Of a stretch of DNA of 6,813 nucleotides, positions 1 through 5,767 are shown one piece after another. Position numbers and translations under genes: made by a program. Numbering within the stretch: the stretch's first letter is position 1; every line of letters begins with the position of its first letter. The notes under the pieces were generated by a model, which was not told the DNA's origin, did no database searches, and saw only the letters and a program-made list of their open reading frames with translations. This DNA comes from Gemmatimonadota bacterium (GTDB lineage: Bacteria; Gemmatimonadota; Gemmatimonadetes; Gemmatimonadales; Gemmatimonadaceae). The stretch covers positions 1 through 6,813 of the forward strand of contig CANGXK010000151.1 of the NCBI GenBank assembly GCA_947457715.1, written 5' to 3'.

Positions 1-1300
1 TCACGTCGCTCACCGACTGATCGAGCACCTTCGGGTCGGCCAAGGACTTCGACGTGAGCTGCGATTCCGCCACGCTGCCGATGCACACGGCGCCATCCAT
101 CACCGGCACCTGCGACACGTTGTGCAGCGCCATCAACCGAATGGCCTGACGCACCGAGGCACCGGGCGAGACACTCACGATCGCCGGCGCACTGACGTCC
201 TTGTTGCCGAGCACCGCTTCGATGGTCGTGGGCGAGACGTCGAGCATCTGGTTCTCGCGCATCCACTCGTCGTTGAACACCTTGCTGAGATAGCGCTCGC
301 CGGTGTCGCAGAGGAACGTGACGACGCACGCCTCCGGATCATCGAGACGACGCGCCACGTTCATCGCCGCGTGCGCAATCATGCCGGCGGAACCACCCAC
401 AAAGATGCCTTCTTCGCGCGTGAGACGACGCGCCATACCGAAGGCATCCTTGTCGCTCACCGAGATGAACTCGTCGATCACGCTCATGTCGAGCGTGAGC
501 GGCACGCAGTCCTGCCCCACGCCTTCCACCTTGTACGGCGAGCCGGTGGGATGTCCTTCACCCTTGCTGCGCCACAGTTCGGCCAGCACCGATCCCATGG
601 GGTCGGCGGCGATGATCTTGATGTTCGGGTTCCGGCTCTTGAGATAGCGAGCCACGCCGGTGATCGTGCCGCCCGTACCGGCGCCGGCCACGAAGTGCGT
701 GATACGCCCATCCGTCTGCTCCCAGATCTCCGGTCCCGTGGTCGCCATGTGCGCCGCCGGATTGGCCGGATTCTCGAACTGCCCCGCCAGCACGGCACCG
801 GGCGTTTCGCTCACGATCCGCTTGGCCATCATCACGTAGTTCTGCGGATGATCGTGCGGCACGGCCGTCGGCGTGATGATCACTTCGGCCCCGAACGCTT
901 TCAGCAGGCGCACCTTTTCCTGCGACATCTTGTCGGGCATCGTGAAAATGCAGCGATAGCCCTTGAGCGCCGCCGCGATGGCGAGACCGACGCCGGTATT
1001 GCCGCTCGTCGCCTCCACGATCGTGCCACCCGGCTTGAGGGTGCCGGCCCGTTCGTGCGATTCGATCATCGGCATGCCGACCCGGTCCTTGACGCTGCCA
1101 CCCGGATTGAAGAAGTCGGCCTTACCGTACAGCGGCGTCCTGATGCCGCGGGCCACACGGGCCAGCCGGATCATCGGCGTCCAGCCGATCGTTTCCAGCA
1201 CACTGCCGTAGGGGCGGCGGTGCCGAATGTGTTCTTCGTGCACGACCGCGGCGGCGGGAGCCGCATCGGACGTGTGAGGGGTCGCCAGAGTCGTGGACAT
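1..1300 (-). CDS. cbs: Cystathionine beta-synthase, PLP-dependent, with C-terminal CBS domain (3' end cut by window edge)
   Basis: Predicted cytoplasmic enzyme condensing serine and homocysteine to cystathionine, the first step of transsulfuration. Reading leftward from the ATG at 1300, 433 codons are visible without a stop. Residues 1-30 are an Ala-rich tail with no Cys/His heme site like that of the human enzyme. Residues about 31-345 form the fold-type II PLP domain: GGSVKDR places the Schiff-base lysine at K71, SGNTG at 99-103 binds substrate, GAGTGGT at about 206-212 cups the PLP phosphate, and GGSAG puts the pyridine-nitrogen serine at S304. The string VEGVGQDCVP and the ending GERYLSKVFNDEWM favour cystathionine beta-synthase over O-acetylserine sulfhydrylase CysK. 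A CBS repeat covers about 366-421 and a second is just beginning at the edge, so about 20-40 residues are probably missing. No strong Shine-Dalgarno precedes the ATG. It diverges from the peptidase gene. An alternative role as a cysteine synthase-like beta-replacement enzyme cannot be excluded. Confidence 0.92.
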   Translation of the reverse strand, partial: MSTTLATPHTSDAAPAAAVVHEEHIRHRRPYGSVLETIGWTPMIRLARVARGIRTPLYGKADFFNPGGSVKDRVGMPMIESHERAGTLKPGGTIVEATSGNTGVGLAIAAALKGYRCIFTMPDKMSQEKVRLLKAFGAEVIITPTAVPHDHPQNYVMMAKRIVSETPGAVLAGQFENPANPAAHMATTGPEIWEQTDGRITHFVAGAGTGGTITGVARYLKSRNPNIKIIAADPMGSVLAELWRSKGEGHPTGSPYKVEGVGQDCVPLTLDMSVIDEFISVSDKDAFGMARRLTREEGIFVGGSAGMIAHAAMNVARRLDDPEACVVTFLCDTGERYLSKVFNDEWMRENQMLDVSPTTIEAVLGNKDVSAPAIVSVSPGASVRQAIRLMALHNVSQVPVMDGAVCIGSVAESQLTSKSLADPKVLDQSVSDV

Positions 1301-1322
1301 GGCAGGTTTCGTCACAGGGAGT

Positions 1323-1348
1323 CCCCGGGGAGTTTGGGCCCCTCGGGG
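1323..1348 (-). promoter_or_regulatory. GC-rich hairpin in the 5' leader of the synthase gene
   Basis: CCCCGGGG at 1323-1330 pairs with CCCC at 1339-1342 plus CGGGG at 1344-1348, giving an eight-pair stem with one bulged base and a loop of about nine bases. In the synthase transcript it would sit about 22 nt before the ATG at 1300. It has no T-run after it on either strand, so it is not a classical terminator. It could modulate translation or be chance in a GC-rich leader. Confidence 0.3.
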
Positions 1349-1463
1349 TGTCGGAAATGCACGGGGAAAAGCAGGGACACGGGAATCACGGTTCCGCGCA
1401 GGCGGGCGGCGCGAAACCGGCATCAGAACGCGCCAGCCACCACCGCCGAAGCAGCACGTTGCC

Positions 1464-1484
1464 CTGTATTTTGTTGAAATACAG
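1464..1484. promoter_or_regulatory. Perfect inverted repeat, candidate operator in the divergent promoter region
   Basis: Left arm CTGTATTT (1464-1471) and right arm AAATACAG (1477-1484) are exact reverse complements around the five-base spacer TGTTG. Symmetric sites of about 20 bp are typical of dimeric repressors. It lies about 163 bp from the synthase ATG and about 144 bp from the peptidase ATG, so it could serve either gene or both. The regulator is unknown. The arms resemble the CTGTAT half of an enterobacterial LexA box, but the spacing is too long for that. Confidence 0.45.
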
Positions 1485-1628
1485 AGACACCGGATACCGG
1501 AACGCGACGTGGTCATTCAGCATAAGAGAAGGACCACTGGTCGCATCCTACCCGATCGCATGCCGGAATCTACACCGGCTTCGTGCACTCGGCGGCATTG
1601 TCCGTCTTCCATCAAACTCGCCGCCGAT

Positions 1629-4040
1629 ATGCTCCCGATTCGCCGCTCTTCTGACCGTCGCCTCCCCGCACCACGCGCACGCACCAGCGTACGGCGTCTG
1701 CTCATCGGCAGCGCACTGGCGTTGCTGAGCGCCTGCTCGAGTGACACGAGCACGGGGCCAGGACCGGTTGCCACCGCGATCACGACCGTGGCTGGCAACG
1801 CCCAGACCGGTGTCGTCGGCACCGTACTGCAGATGCCGCTGGCCGTCGTGGTCACCGACAAGAACGGCAAGACGATTGCCGGCGCCCGTGTGGATTGGGA
1901 TGTGAGCCCCGGGTCAGGCACGGTATCACCGGCCCGCTCCACTGCTGACGCACGCGGTGTGGCCACCACGGTGTGGACGTTGGGCACGACCGCCGGCACC
2001 GGGCGTGTGTCGGCCCAGGTCAATGGTGTCACGCCGATCGTCTTCGTGGCTACCGTACTCGTCGGCCCGGCCGCGCAGCTGTTCGCATCGCCGGAGGTGG
2101 CGTACGTGAACGTGGGGGACACGTTGCGGGTACGCGGGGCGCTGCGGGATCAGTACGGCAACACCATCGCCGGCCAAGCCATCAGCTATCGCTCGCTCGA
2201 CCCGGCGTTGGCCTCGGTCAGCACGTCGGGGCTCGTCACGGCTCTCGATGTCGGCACCGCGCGGGTGGTGGCGGAAGCGGCGGCGCGTGCCGACACGGTG
2301 CCGGTGACGATCTCCCCCGTTGGCACGAGCGTCTGCGGTCCGATTACGCCACGCATTCTTGCACTCGGCGAGGTGTTCATTCCCACCGCTGGCAGCACGA
2401 GCGTCACCGCGTGTCTCACCTCACCATCGGCGATCAGCGGCGAGTATGCGCTCACACTCGTGTCCACGGCGACCAGCTTCGGGATCTCGGCTCCACTGGA
2501 TCTCATCTCGATCGGTGGCACCGGACCGACCATCGCGGCGATCACCGCCGGCGGCGCGAATCCGTTCGCGCCCGACGAACAGCTGGCGTCATCGCTCGAT
2601 GCGCTCAGTGCCCCCGTCGCCGCGCTCTTCCCGGTACGTGCGGCCGAACGCGAGCGCCGGGCGATCGAGCGCCGTGAACTCACCCCGTTGGTCGGCGAGG
2701 CCCGCGAATGGATGGCCGCACGCAACTCAGTACGTGGCGCGGCACCGCAGAAGGCCTTCGCCGTCACGGCCGCCGACGTGAAAGTGGGCGACGTACTCCG
2801 GCTGAACGTCAACGCCAACCTCGCCTGCTCGAACGCCGACCCCAAGTCGGGACGCGTGGCGGCCGTCGGCGCGAAGTCGATCGTGCTGAGCGACACCGAG
2901 AATCCCACCGGCGGCTACACCGACCCCGAGTACGCTGCGATCGCTGCGACCTTCGACACACTCGTGTTCCCGATGGACACCACGGCGTTCGGTGCGCCTA
3001 CGAACATCAGCGGGTACGGTAAGATCATTCTGTTCTACACCCGCGCGGTGAACGCCCTGACACCGGCAGGAGCTGGGTACACGATTGGCGGTTTTTTCTT
3101 CGCGCGCGATCTGTATCCGAAGACGGCGAAAAACGGCCTTGCCGCCTGTGCAGCCTCGAACGAAGCCGAAATGTTCTACTTGCTTGCGCCGGATCCGAAC
3201 GGCACGGTAAACACGAACCGGCGCACGAAGGATGAAGTGACGCTGCTCAACCTCACGACGATCGCGCATGAGTTCCAGCACCTCATCAACGCCTCGCGCC
3301 GCCTGTATGTGAACACGGGCGCACGACCGAATGAGGAAACGTGGCTGGACGAAGGCTTGTCCCACGTCGCCGAGGAACTGCTGTACTTCCGCATCGCCAA
3401 CGTGACGTCGCGGCAGAATCTCACGCTCACCGACGTCGCCGGCAACGCCACACGTGCCGACCAGTTCCGCAATTACGCGTCGCAGAACTTCTCGCGCTTT
3501 TACAGCTTTCTGATCGCACCCGAGGTCAACTCCCCCTACGCGCCCAACGACTCGCTGGCCACGCGCGGCGCAATCTGGAATTTCCTGCGGTACGCTGCGG
3601 GCCGTCAGGGTGCGGCCGGGGAAGCGCCGTTCCTCCGCGCTCTGGTCAACTCAACTACGACCGGCGTCGCAAATCTCCAGAGCGTGTTGTCCGGCAGCCA
3701 GTTTGCCGATTATCTGCGCGACTGGTCGGTGTCACTGATCGCCGACGACTTCTCGGTCAGCACAACCGCCGCGCTGTCGCCCAGCTACATCATGCCGTCG
3801 TGGAATTTCCGCAGCATTTTCCCGGGACTGCGCTTCTCCGGCGGCACCGCGCTGGGTGGGTATCCGATCGCCACGCGCTCGCTCCTCTCCGGTTCACCAC
3901 AGCGCGTCGTGCTGGCCGGTGGCACCAGTTCGTTCGTCCGCTTCGGCGTGCCCGCTGGTCGCAGTGCGATCATCACACTGTCGTCGAACGGCGCCCCACC
4001 CCCCGCCACGCTCAAGTACGCGCTGGTGCGACTGCGCTGA
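1629..4040 (+). CDS. Exported lipoprotein with Ig-like repeats and an M30-like zinc metallopeptidase domain
   Basis: Predicted surface or periplasmic protease of 803 residues. The N-terminus has an Arg-rich stretch, a hydrophobic core (LLIGSALALL) and the lipobox LSAC with the lipidated Cys at 36, then a Ser/Thr/Gly/Pro linker. Residues about 47-145 resemble a Big_1 invasin-type Ig domain (VVVTDKNGK..AGARVDW) and about 147-230 a Big_2 domain (SLDPALASVSTSGLVTAL). Residues about 380-700 form the catalytic part: HEFQHLIN gives zinc ligands H547 and H551 with general base E548, and WLDEGLS supplies E575, 24 residues after H551, as the likely third ligand. HEFQH plus (N/D)EGLS is typical of the M30 hyicolysin group. 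About 100 further residues follow, of unknown fold. Cysteines are few (C236, C262, C400, C507 among them) and could form disulfides. The start at 1629 puts the signal peptide near the N-terminus; an in-frame ATG at 1560 is the alternative, and neither has a good ribosome-binding site. The substrate is unknown. Confidence 0.85.
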   Translation: MLPIRRSSDRRLPAPRARTSVRRLLIGSALALLSACSSDTSTGPGPVATAITTVAGNAQTGVVGTVLQMPLAVVVTDKNGKTIAGARVDWDVSPGSGTVSPARSTADARGVATTVWTLGTTAGTGRVSAQVNGVTPIVFVATVLVGPAAQLFASPEVAYVNVGDTLRVRGALRDQYGNTIAGQAISYRSLDPALASVSTSGLVTALDVGTARVVAEAAARADTVPVTISPVGTSVCGPITPRILALGEVFIPTAGSTSVTACLTSPSAISGEYALTLVSTATSFGISAPLDLISIGGTGPTIAAITAGGANPFAPDEQLASSLDALSAPVAALFPVRAAERERRAIERRELTPLVGEAREWMAARNSVRGAAPQKAFAVTAADVKVGDVLRLNVNANLACSNADPKSGRVAAVGAKSIVLSDTENPTGGYTDPEYAAIAATFDTLVFPMDTTAFGAPTNISGYGKIILFYTRAVNALTPAGAGYTIGGFFFARDLYPKTAKNGLAACAASNEAEMFYLLAPDPNGTVNTNRRTKDEVTLLNLTTIAHEFQHLINASRRLYVNTGARPNEETWLDEGLSHVAEELLYFRIANVTSRQNLTLTDVAGNATRADQFRNYASQNFSRFYSFLIAPEVNSPYAPNDSLATRGAIWNFLRYAAGRQGAAGEAPFLRALVNSTTTGVANLQSVLSGSQFADYLRDWSVSLIADDFSVSTTAALSPSYIMPSWNFRSIFPGLRFSGGTALGGYPIATRSLLSGSPQRVVLAGGTSSFVRFGVPAGRSAIITLSSNGAPPPATLKYALVRLR

Positions 4041-4058
4041 CGCGACTGCGCGGACGCG
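4028..4058. repeat. 14-bp tandem repeat across the peptidase stop codon
   Basis: GCGACTGCGCTGAC (4028-4041) is followed directly by GCGACTGCGCGGAC (4042-4055), with one mismatch, and then GCG begins a third unit. The first unit contains the peptidase TGA stop; the second has GGA at the same place and fills almost all of the 18-bp gap to the convergent cyclotransferase gene. It looks like a small slippage duplication. No bidirectional terminator with a T-run is visible between the two convergent genes. Confidence 0.7.
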
Positions 4059-4922
4059 TCAGGAACGCTGCTTGAGCGTGATCTCGTAGAGCTTTGACCA
4101 GAACTTGCCGGTCACGAACAGCCGGTCGCGCGCCGCATCGTAGGCGATGCCGTTCATCACGTCTTCGTTACCGGTGCGATCGATCGGCGGCAGAATGCCC
4201 TTCAGGTCGATCCATCCCGTCACGTTGCCGGTGGCGGGGTCAATGCGGGCGATCTGTTCGCTCTGCCAGATATTCGCCCAGATCTCACCCTTCACCCACT
4301 CGAGTTCATTGAGTTGCGAAACGGGCGTGCCGTGATCGGTCACGGTGAGCGTCTTTTGCACCGCGAACGTGGCGGGGTCGCGCCACACGAGCGCCGACGT
4401 CCCATTGCTCATGATGATGGCCGTTCCGTCGGTGGTGAGGCCCCACCCTTCCCCCTCGTACGTGAACTGGCCCGTGCCCTTGAAGGTCTTCCAGTCGTAT
4501 ATGAACGCCTTGCCGCTCGTCCAGGTGATCTGGAACAGCTGCTCGCCCAGCAGCACGATGCCTTCGCCGAAATGCGGTGCATCGAGATCCTGCTGCCGGA
4601 TCACCCGGCCGGTGGTCAGCTCGACCTCGCGGATATTCGACGAACCCACCTGACCGGTGCTCTCAAACAGCCGGTTGTCATGCCACACCAGTCCCTGCGT
4701 GAACGCCTTCGGATCGTGCGGATAACTCTGCACGACGTCGAAGCTGTAGGTCGGCGTGCGCGCGGCCACGGTGCTCGTCGTATCGCCACTGGCCGCACTG
4801 GCCGCGCCGCGATCCCCACCACACGCACCGAAGGCGCCGGCCGTCGACACGAAGGCCACGGTGCCGAGCAGAATCACGGCCGATGCCGTGCGCGAACGTC
4901 GCATGCTGGAAAGAAGAGCCAT
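4059..4922 (-). CDS. Glutaminyl-peptide cyclotransferase (glutamine cyclotransferase family), predicted lipoprotein
   Basis: Predicted to convert N-terminal glutamine of exported peptides or proteins to pyroglutamate, releasing ammonia, outside the cytoplasm. It reads as 287 residues from the ATG at 4922. The first about 34 residues are a signal: basic RRSR, a hydrophobic run (AVILLGTVAFV) and GAFGAC, with Cys34 as probable lipidation site; Phe at -3 makes this lipobox atypical. A low-complexity Ala/Ser/Thr linker follows to about residue 56. The rest is the plant/bacterial-type glutamine cyclotransferase beta-propeller, with FTQGL (74-78), E87 in FESTG, FGEGI, EGEGWGLT, LNELEW, ANIWQSE, RIDPATG and NGIAYD...FVTGKFW in family order. 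E87 matches the family's conserved glutamate. The inner ATG at 4904 (281 residues) is an equal alternative, and a GTG at 5144 would add 74 residues without a signal-like N-terminus. No start has a clear Shine-Dalgarno. It is convergent with the peptidase gene. Confidence 0.88.
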   Translation of the reverse strand: MALLSSMRRSRTASAVILLGTVAFVSTAGAFGACGGDRGAASAASGDTTSTVAARTPTYSFDVVQSYPHDPKAFTQGLVWHDNRLFESTGQVGSSNIREVELTTGRVIRQQDLDAPHFGEGIVLLGEQLFQITWTSGKAFIYDWKTFKGTGQFTYEGEGWGLTTDGTAIIMSNGTSALVWRDPATFAVQKTLTVTDHGTPVSQLNELEWVKGEIWANIWQSEQIARIDPATGNVTGWIDLKGILPPIDRTGNEDVMNGIAYDAARDRLFVTGKFWSKLYEITLKQRS

Positions 4923-5163
4923 CGGTCGGGTTGCAGCAGGGTGAGAAACGCGGATCACGAACAGCACCGGGATACGAACGGAAACAGGCGATGCCAGCTT
5001 GAACGGATTCGAACTGATAACAGCTGAGAGCAACGGATCAGACACACCCACGAAAAACGCAGAACTGCTCATGGCGCCGAGGTCCCGGCCCGACACACGG
5101 AGCGGATCCGTTGTCTCCGTTGGTATCGGTTCCTCTCCGTTCACGCAGGAATAGCGTAATCCG

Positions 5164-5195
5164 AAAAATCCCCCGCGCGAATCTCACCGATGCGC
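5164..5195 (-). terminator. Weak candidate intrinsic terminator after the glycosylase gene
   Basis: Just past the glycosylase stop (5197-5199), read on the minus strand, GCGC-ATC and GAT-GCGC can pair around GGTGA with a two-base bulge, followed by GGGGG and ATTTTT (5164-5169). The T-run is a terminator hallmark and rare in this GC-rich window. The stem is short and bulged and is separated from the T-run by G residues, so this is tentative. The rest of the gap down to 4923 shows nothing I can call, though it should hold the cyclotransferase promoter if that gene is transcribed separately. Confidence 0.3.
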
Positions 5196-5196
5196 C

Positions 5197-5754
5197 CTAA
5201 CCGTCCACCCACTCGCGCAGCGCCCGCAGCAACGCCACGAGATCGGCCAGCTGGTGATTCGCGTTCAAACCGCTCGGACTCGGTAATACCCACAACGCCG
5301 AATCAGCGAGCCGTTCGTCTTGCAAACCCAGCGCGGCCTTGGGCCGCCCGAACGCCGTGCGATAGGCACCGATGCCGAGAAAGGCCACCACGCGCGGCTG
5401 CTGTGCCTCCACCAAGCTATGCAGCCGCTGACCACCCGCCACGTACTCGGCCGGGCTGAGCTCCGCCGCCGTGGCGGTCGTGCGCTGCACCATGTTGGTG
5501 ATGCCGATGCCGAGCGGTAGCAACGCCTGCTCCTCCCACGGGGCGAACAGCCGCGGCGTGAAGCCCGCGCCATGCAACGCCGGCCAGAAGCGATTGCCCG
5601 GCCGGCCAAAGTGATGACCGATCGCCGCCGTGTAGAGTCCCGGGTTGATGCCGCAGAACAGCACGCGCAGCCCTGGCGCGACCAGATCCGGCACGAGCAG
5701 ATCGACCGCGGCCGCGAGTTCGGCTTTCGTCGGCTTCTTGAGCCCGCTGCTCAC
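5197..5754 (-). CDS. mug: Mismatch-specific uracil/thymine-DNA glycosylase (Mug/TDG family)
   Basis: Predicted cytoplasmic base-excision repair enzyme removing uracil, and possibly thymine or ethenocytosine, from G-mispairs, leaving an abasic site. It has 185 residues, slightly longer than E. coli Mug (about 168). After a Lys-rich N-terminus comes motif 1, GINPG at 35-39, where N37 corresponds to the water-activating Asn of Mug/TDG. It continues with HHFGRPGNRFWPAL, the usual family sequence in the substrate pocket region. Motif 2, LPSPSGLNANH near the C-terminus, is the loop that inserts into the helix and contacts the opposing guanine. The start is a GTG: an in-frame TGA lies just upstream (5776-5778) and no other start codon falls between it and 5754, so this is well fixed. 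It lies 13 bp downstream of mutS on the same strand and is probably co-transcribed. The exact lesion preference cannot be read from sequence. Confidence 0.92.
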   Translation of the reverse strand: MSSGLKKPTKAELAAAVDLLVPDLVAPGLRVLFCGINPGLYTAAIGHHFGRPGNRFWPALHGAGFTPRLFAPWEEQALLPLGIGITNMVQRTTATAAELSPAEYVAGGQRLHSLVEAQQPRVVAFLGIGAYRTAFGRPKAALGLQDERLADSALWVLPSPSGLNANHQLADLVALLRALREWVDG

Positions 5755-5767
5755 GACCCACCCCCCA
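5755..5767 (-). promoter_or_regulatory. G-rich mutS-mug junction: ribosome-binding region and mini-ORF
   Basis: The 13-bp junction, read on the minus strand, is T, six G, T, three G, TC, directly before the GTG start. Such a G-run could act as a loose Shine-Dalgarno. The mutS stop overlaps an ATG (TGATG), opening a five-codon frame (MGGGS) whose TGA at 5751-5753 overlaps the GTG start as GTGA. Both overlaps are read directly from the sequence; a role in re-initiation and coupling is inference. Confidence 0.4.

Larger units (their letters stand above)
1301..1628. other. Divergent intergenic region between the synthase and peptidase genes
   Basis: This is 328 bp between two divergent start codons and should hold both promoters. 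The frame of the peptidase is open back to 1293, but the translated stretch is Arg-rich and has no recognisable domain, and the lipoprotein signal begins only after 1629, so I treat it as non-coding. Its middle is locally AT-richer than its surroundings and carries the perfect inverted repeat at 1464-1484. A shorter symmetrical set follows: GTGGTC at 1509-1514 pairs with GACCAC at 1532-1537, and the latter also forms GACCA-C-TGGTC at 1532-1542. No sigma-70 type -35/-10 pair is convincing on either strand. Confidence 0.7.

Noticed and set aside
122..1477. A 451-codon open frame on the plus strand opposite the synthase gene
   Set aside because: The translation is His/Arg-rich with no domain. 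It is the antisense shadow of a high-GC coding gene, whose minus-strand product carries all PLP motifs.
1464..1484. LexA (SOS) box
   Set aside because: The CTGTAT half-sites look similar, but CTG and CAG are 15 bases apart instead of 10, so the classical enterobacterial LexA spacing is not met. The neighbouring genes are not SOS genes.
1459..1502. Sigma-70 promoter using TTGCCC or TTGAAA with TACAGA or TACCGG
   Set aside because: The spacings are 15 bp and the -10 matches are poor, so no promoter call is justified from sequence alone.
1293..1628. Open N-terminal extension of the peptidase frame, 112 codons
   Set aside because: It would bury the signal peptide and lipobox in the middle of the protein, is Arg-rich without a domain, and overlaps the start of the divergent gene. 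An ATG at 1560 remains possible.
3091..3096. T6 run inside the peptidase gene as a programmed slippage site
   Set aside because: The frame is continuous through it and encodes an ordinary Phe cluster. There is no alternative frame or stimulatory structure to support slippage.
4923..5144. N-terminal extension of the cyclotransferase from a GTG at 5144
   Set aside because: It has no Shine-Dalgarno and would place 74 residues before the signal sequence. Starts at 4922 or 4904 fit an exported protein better.
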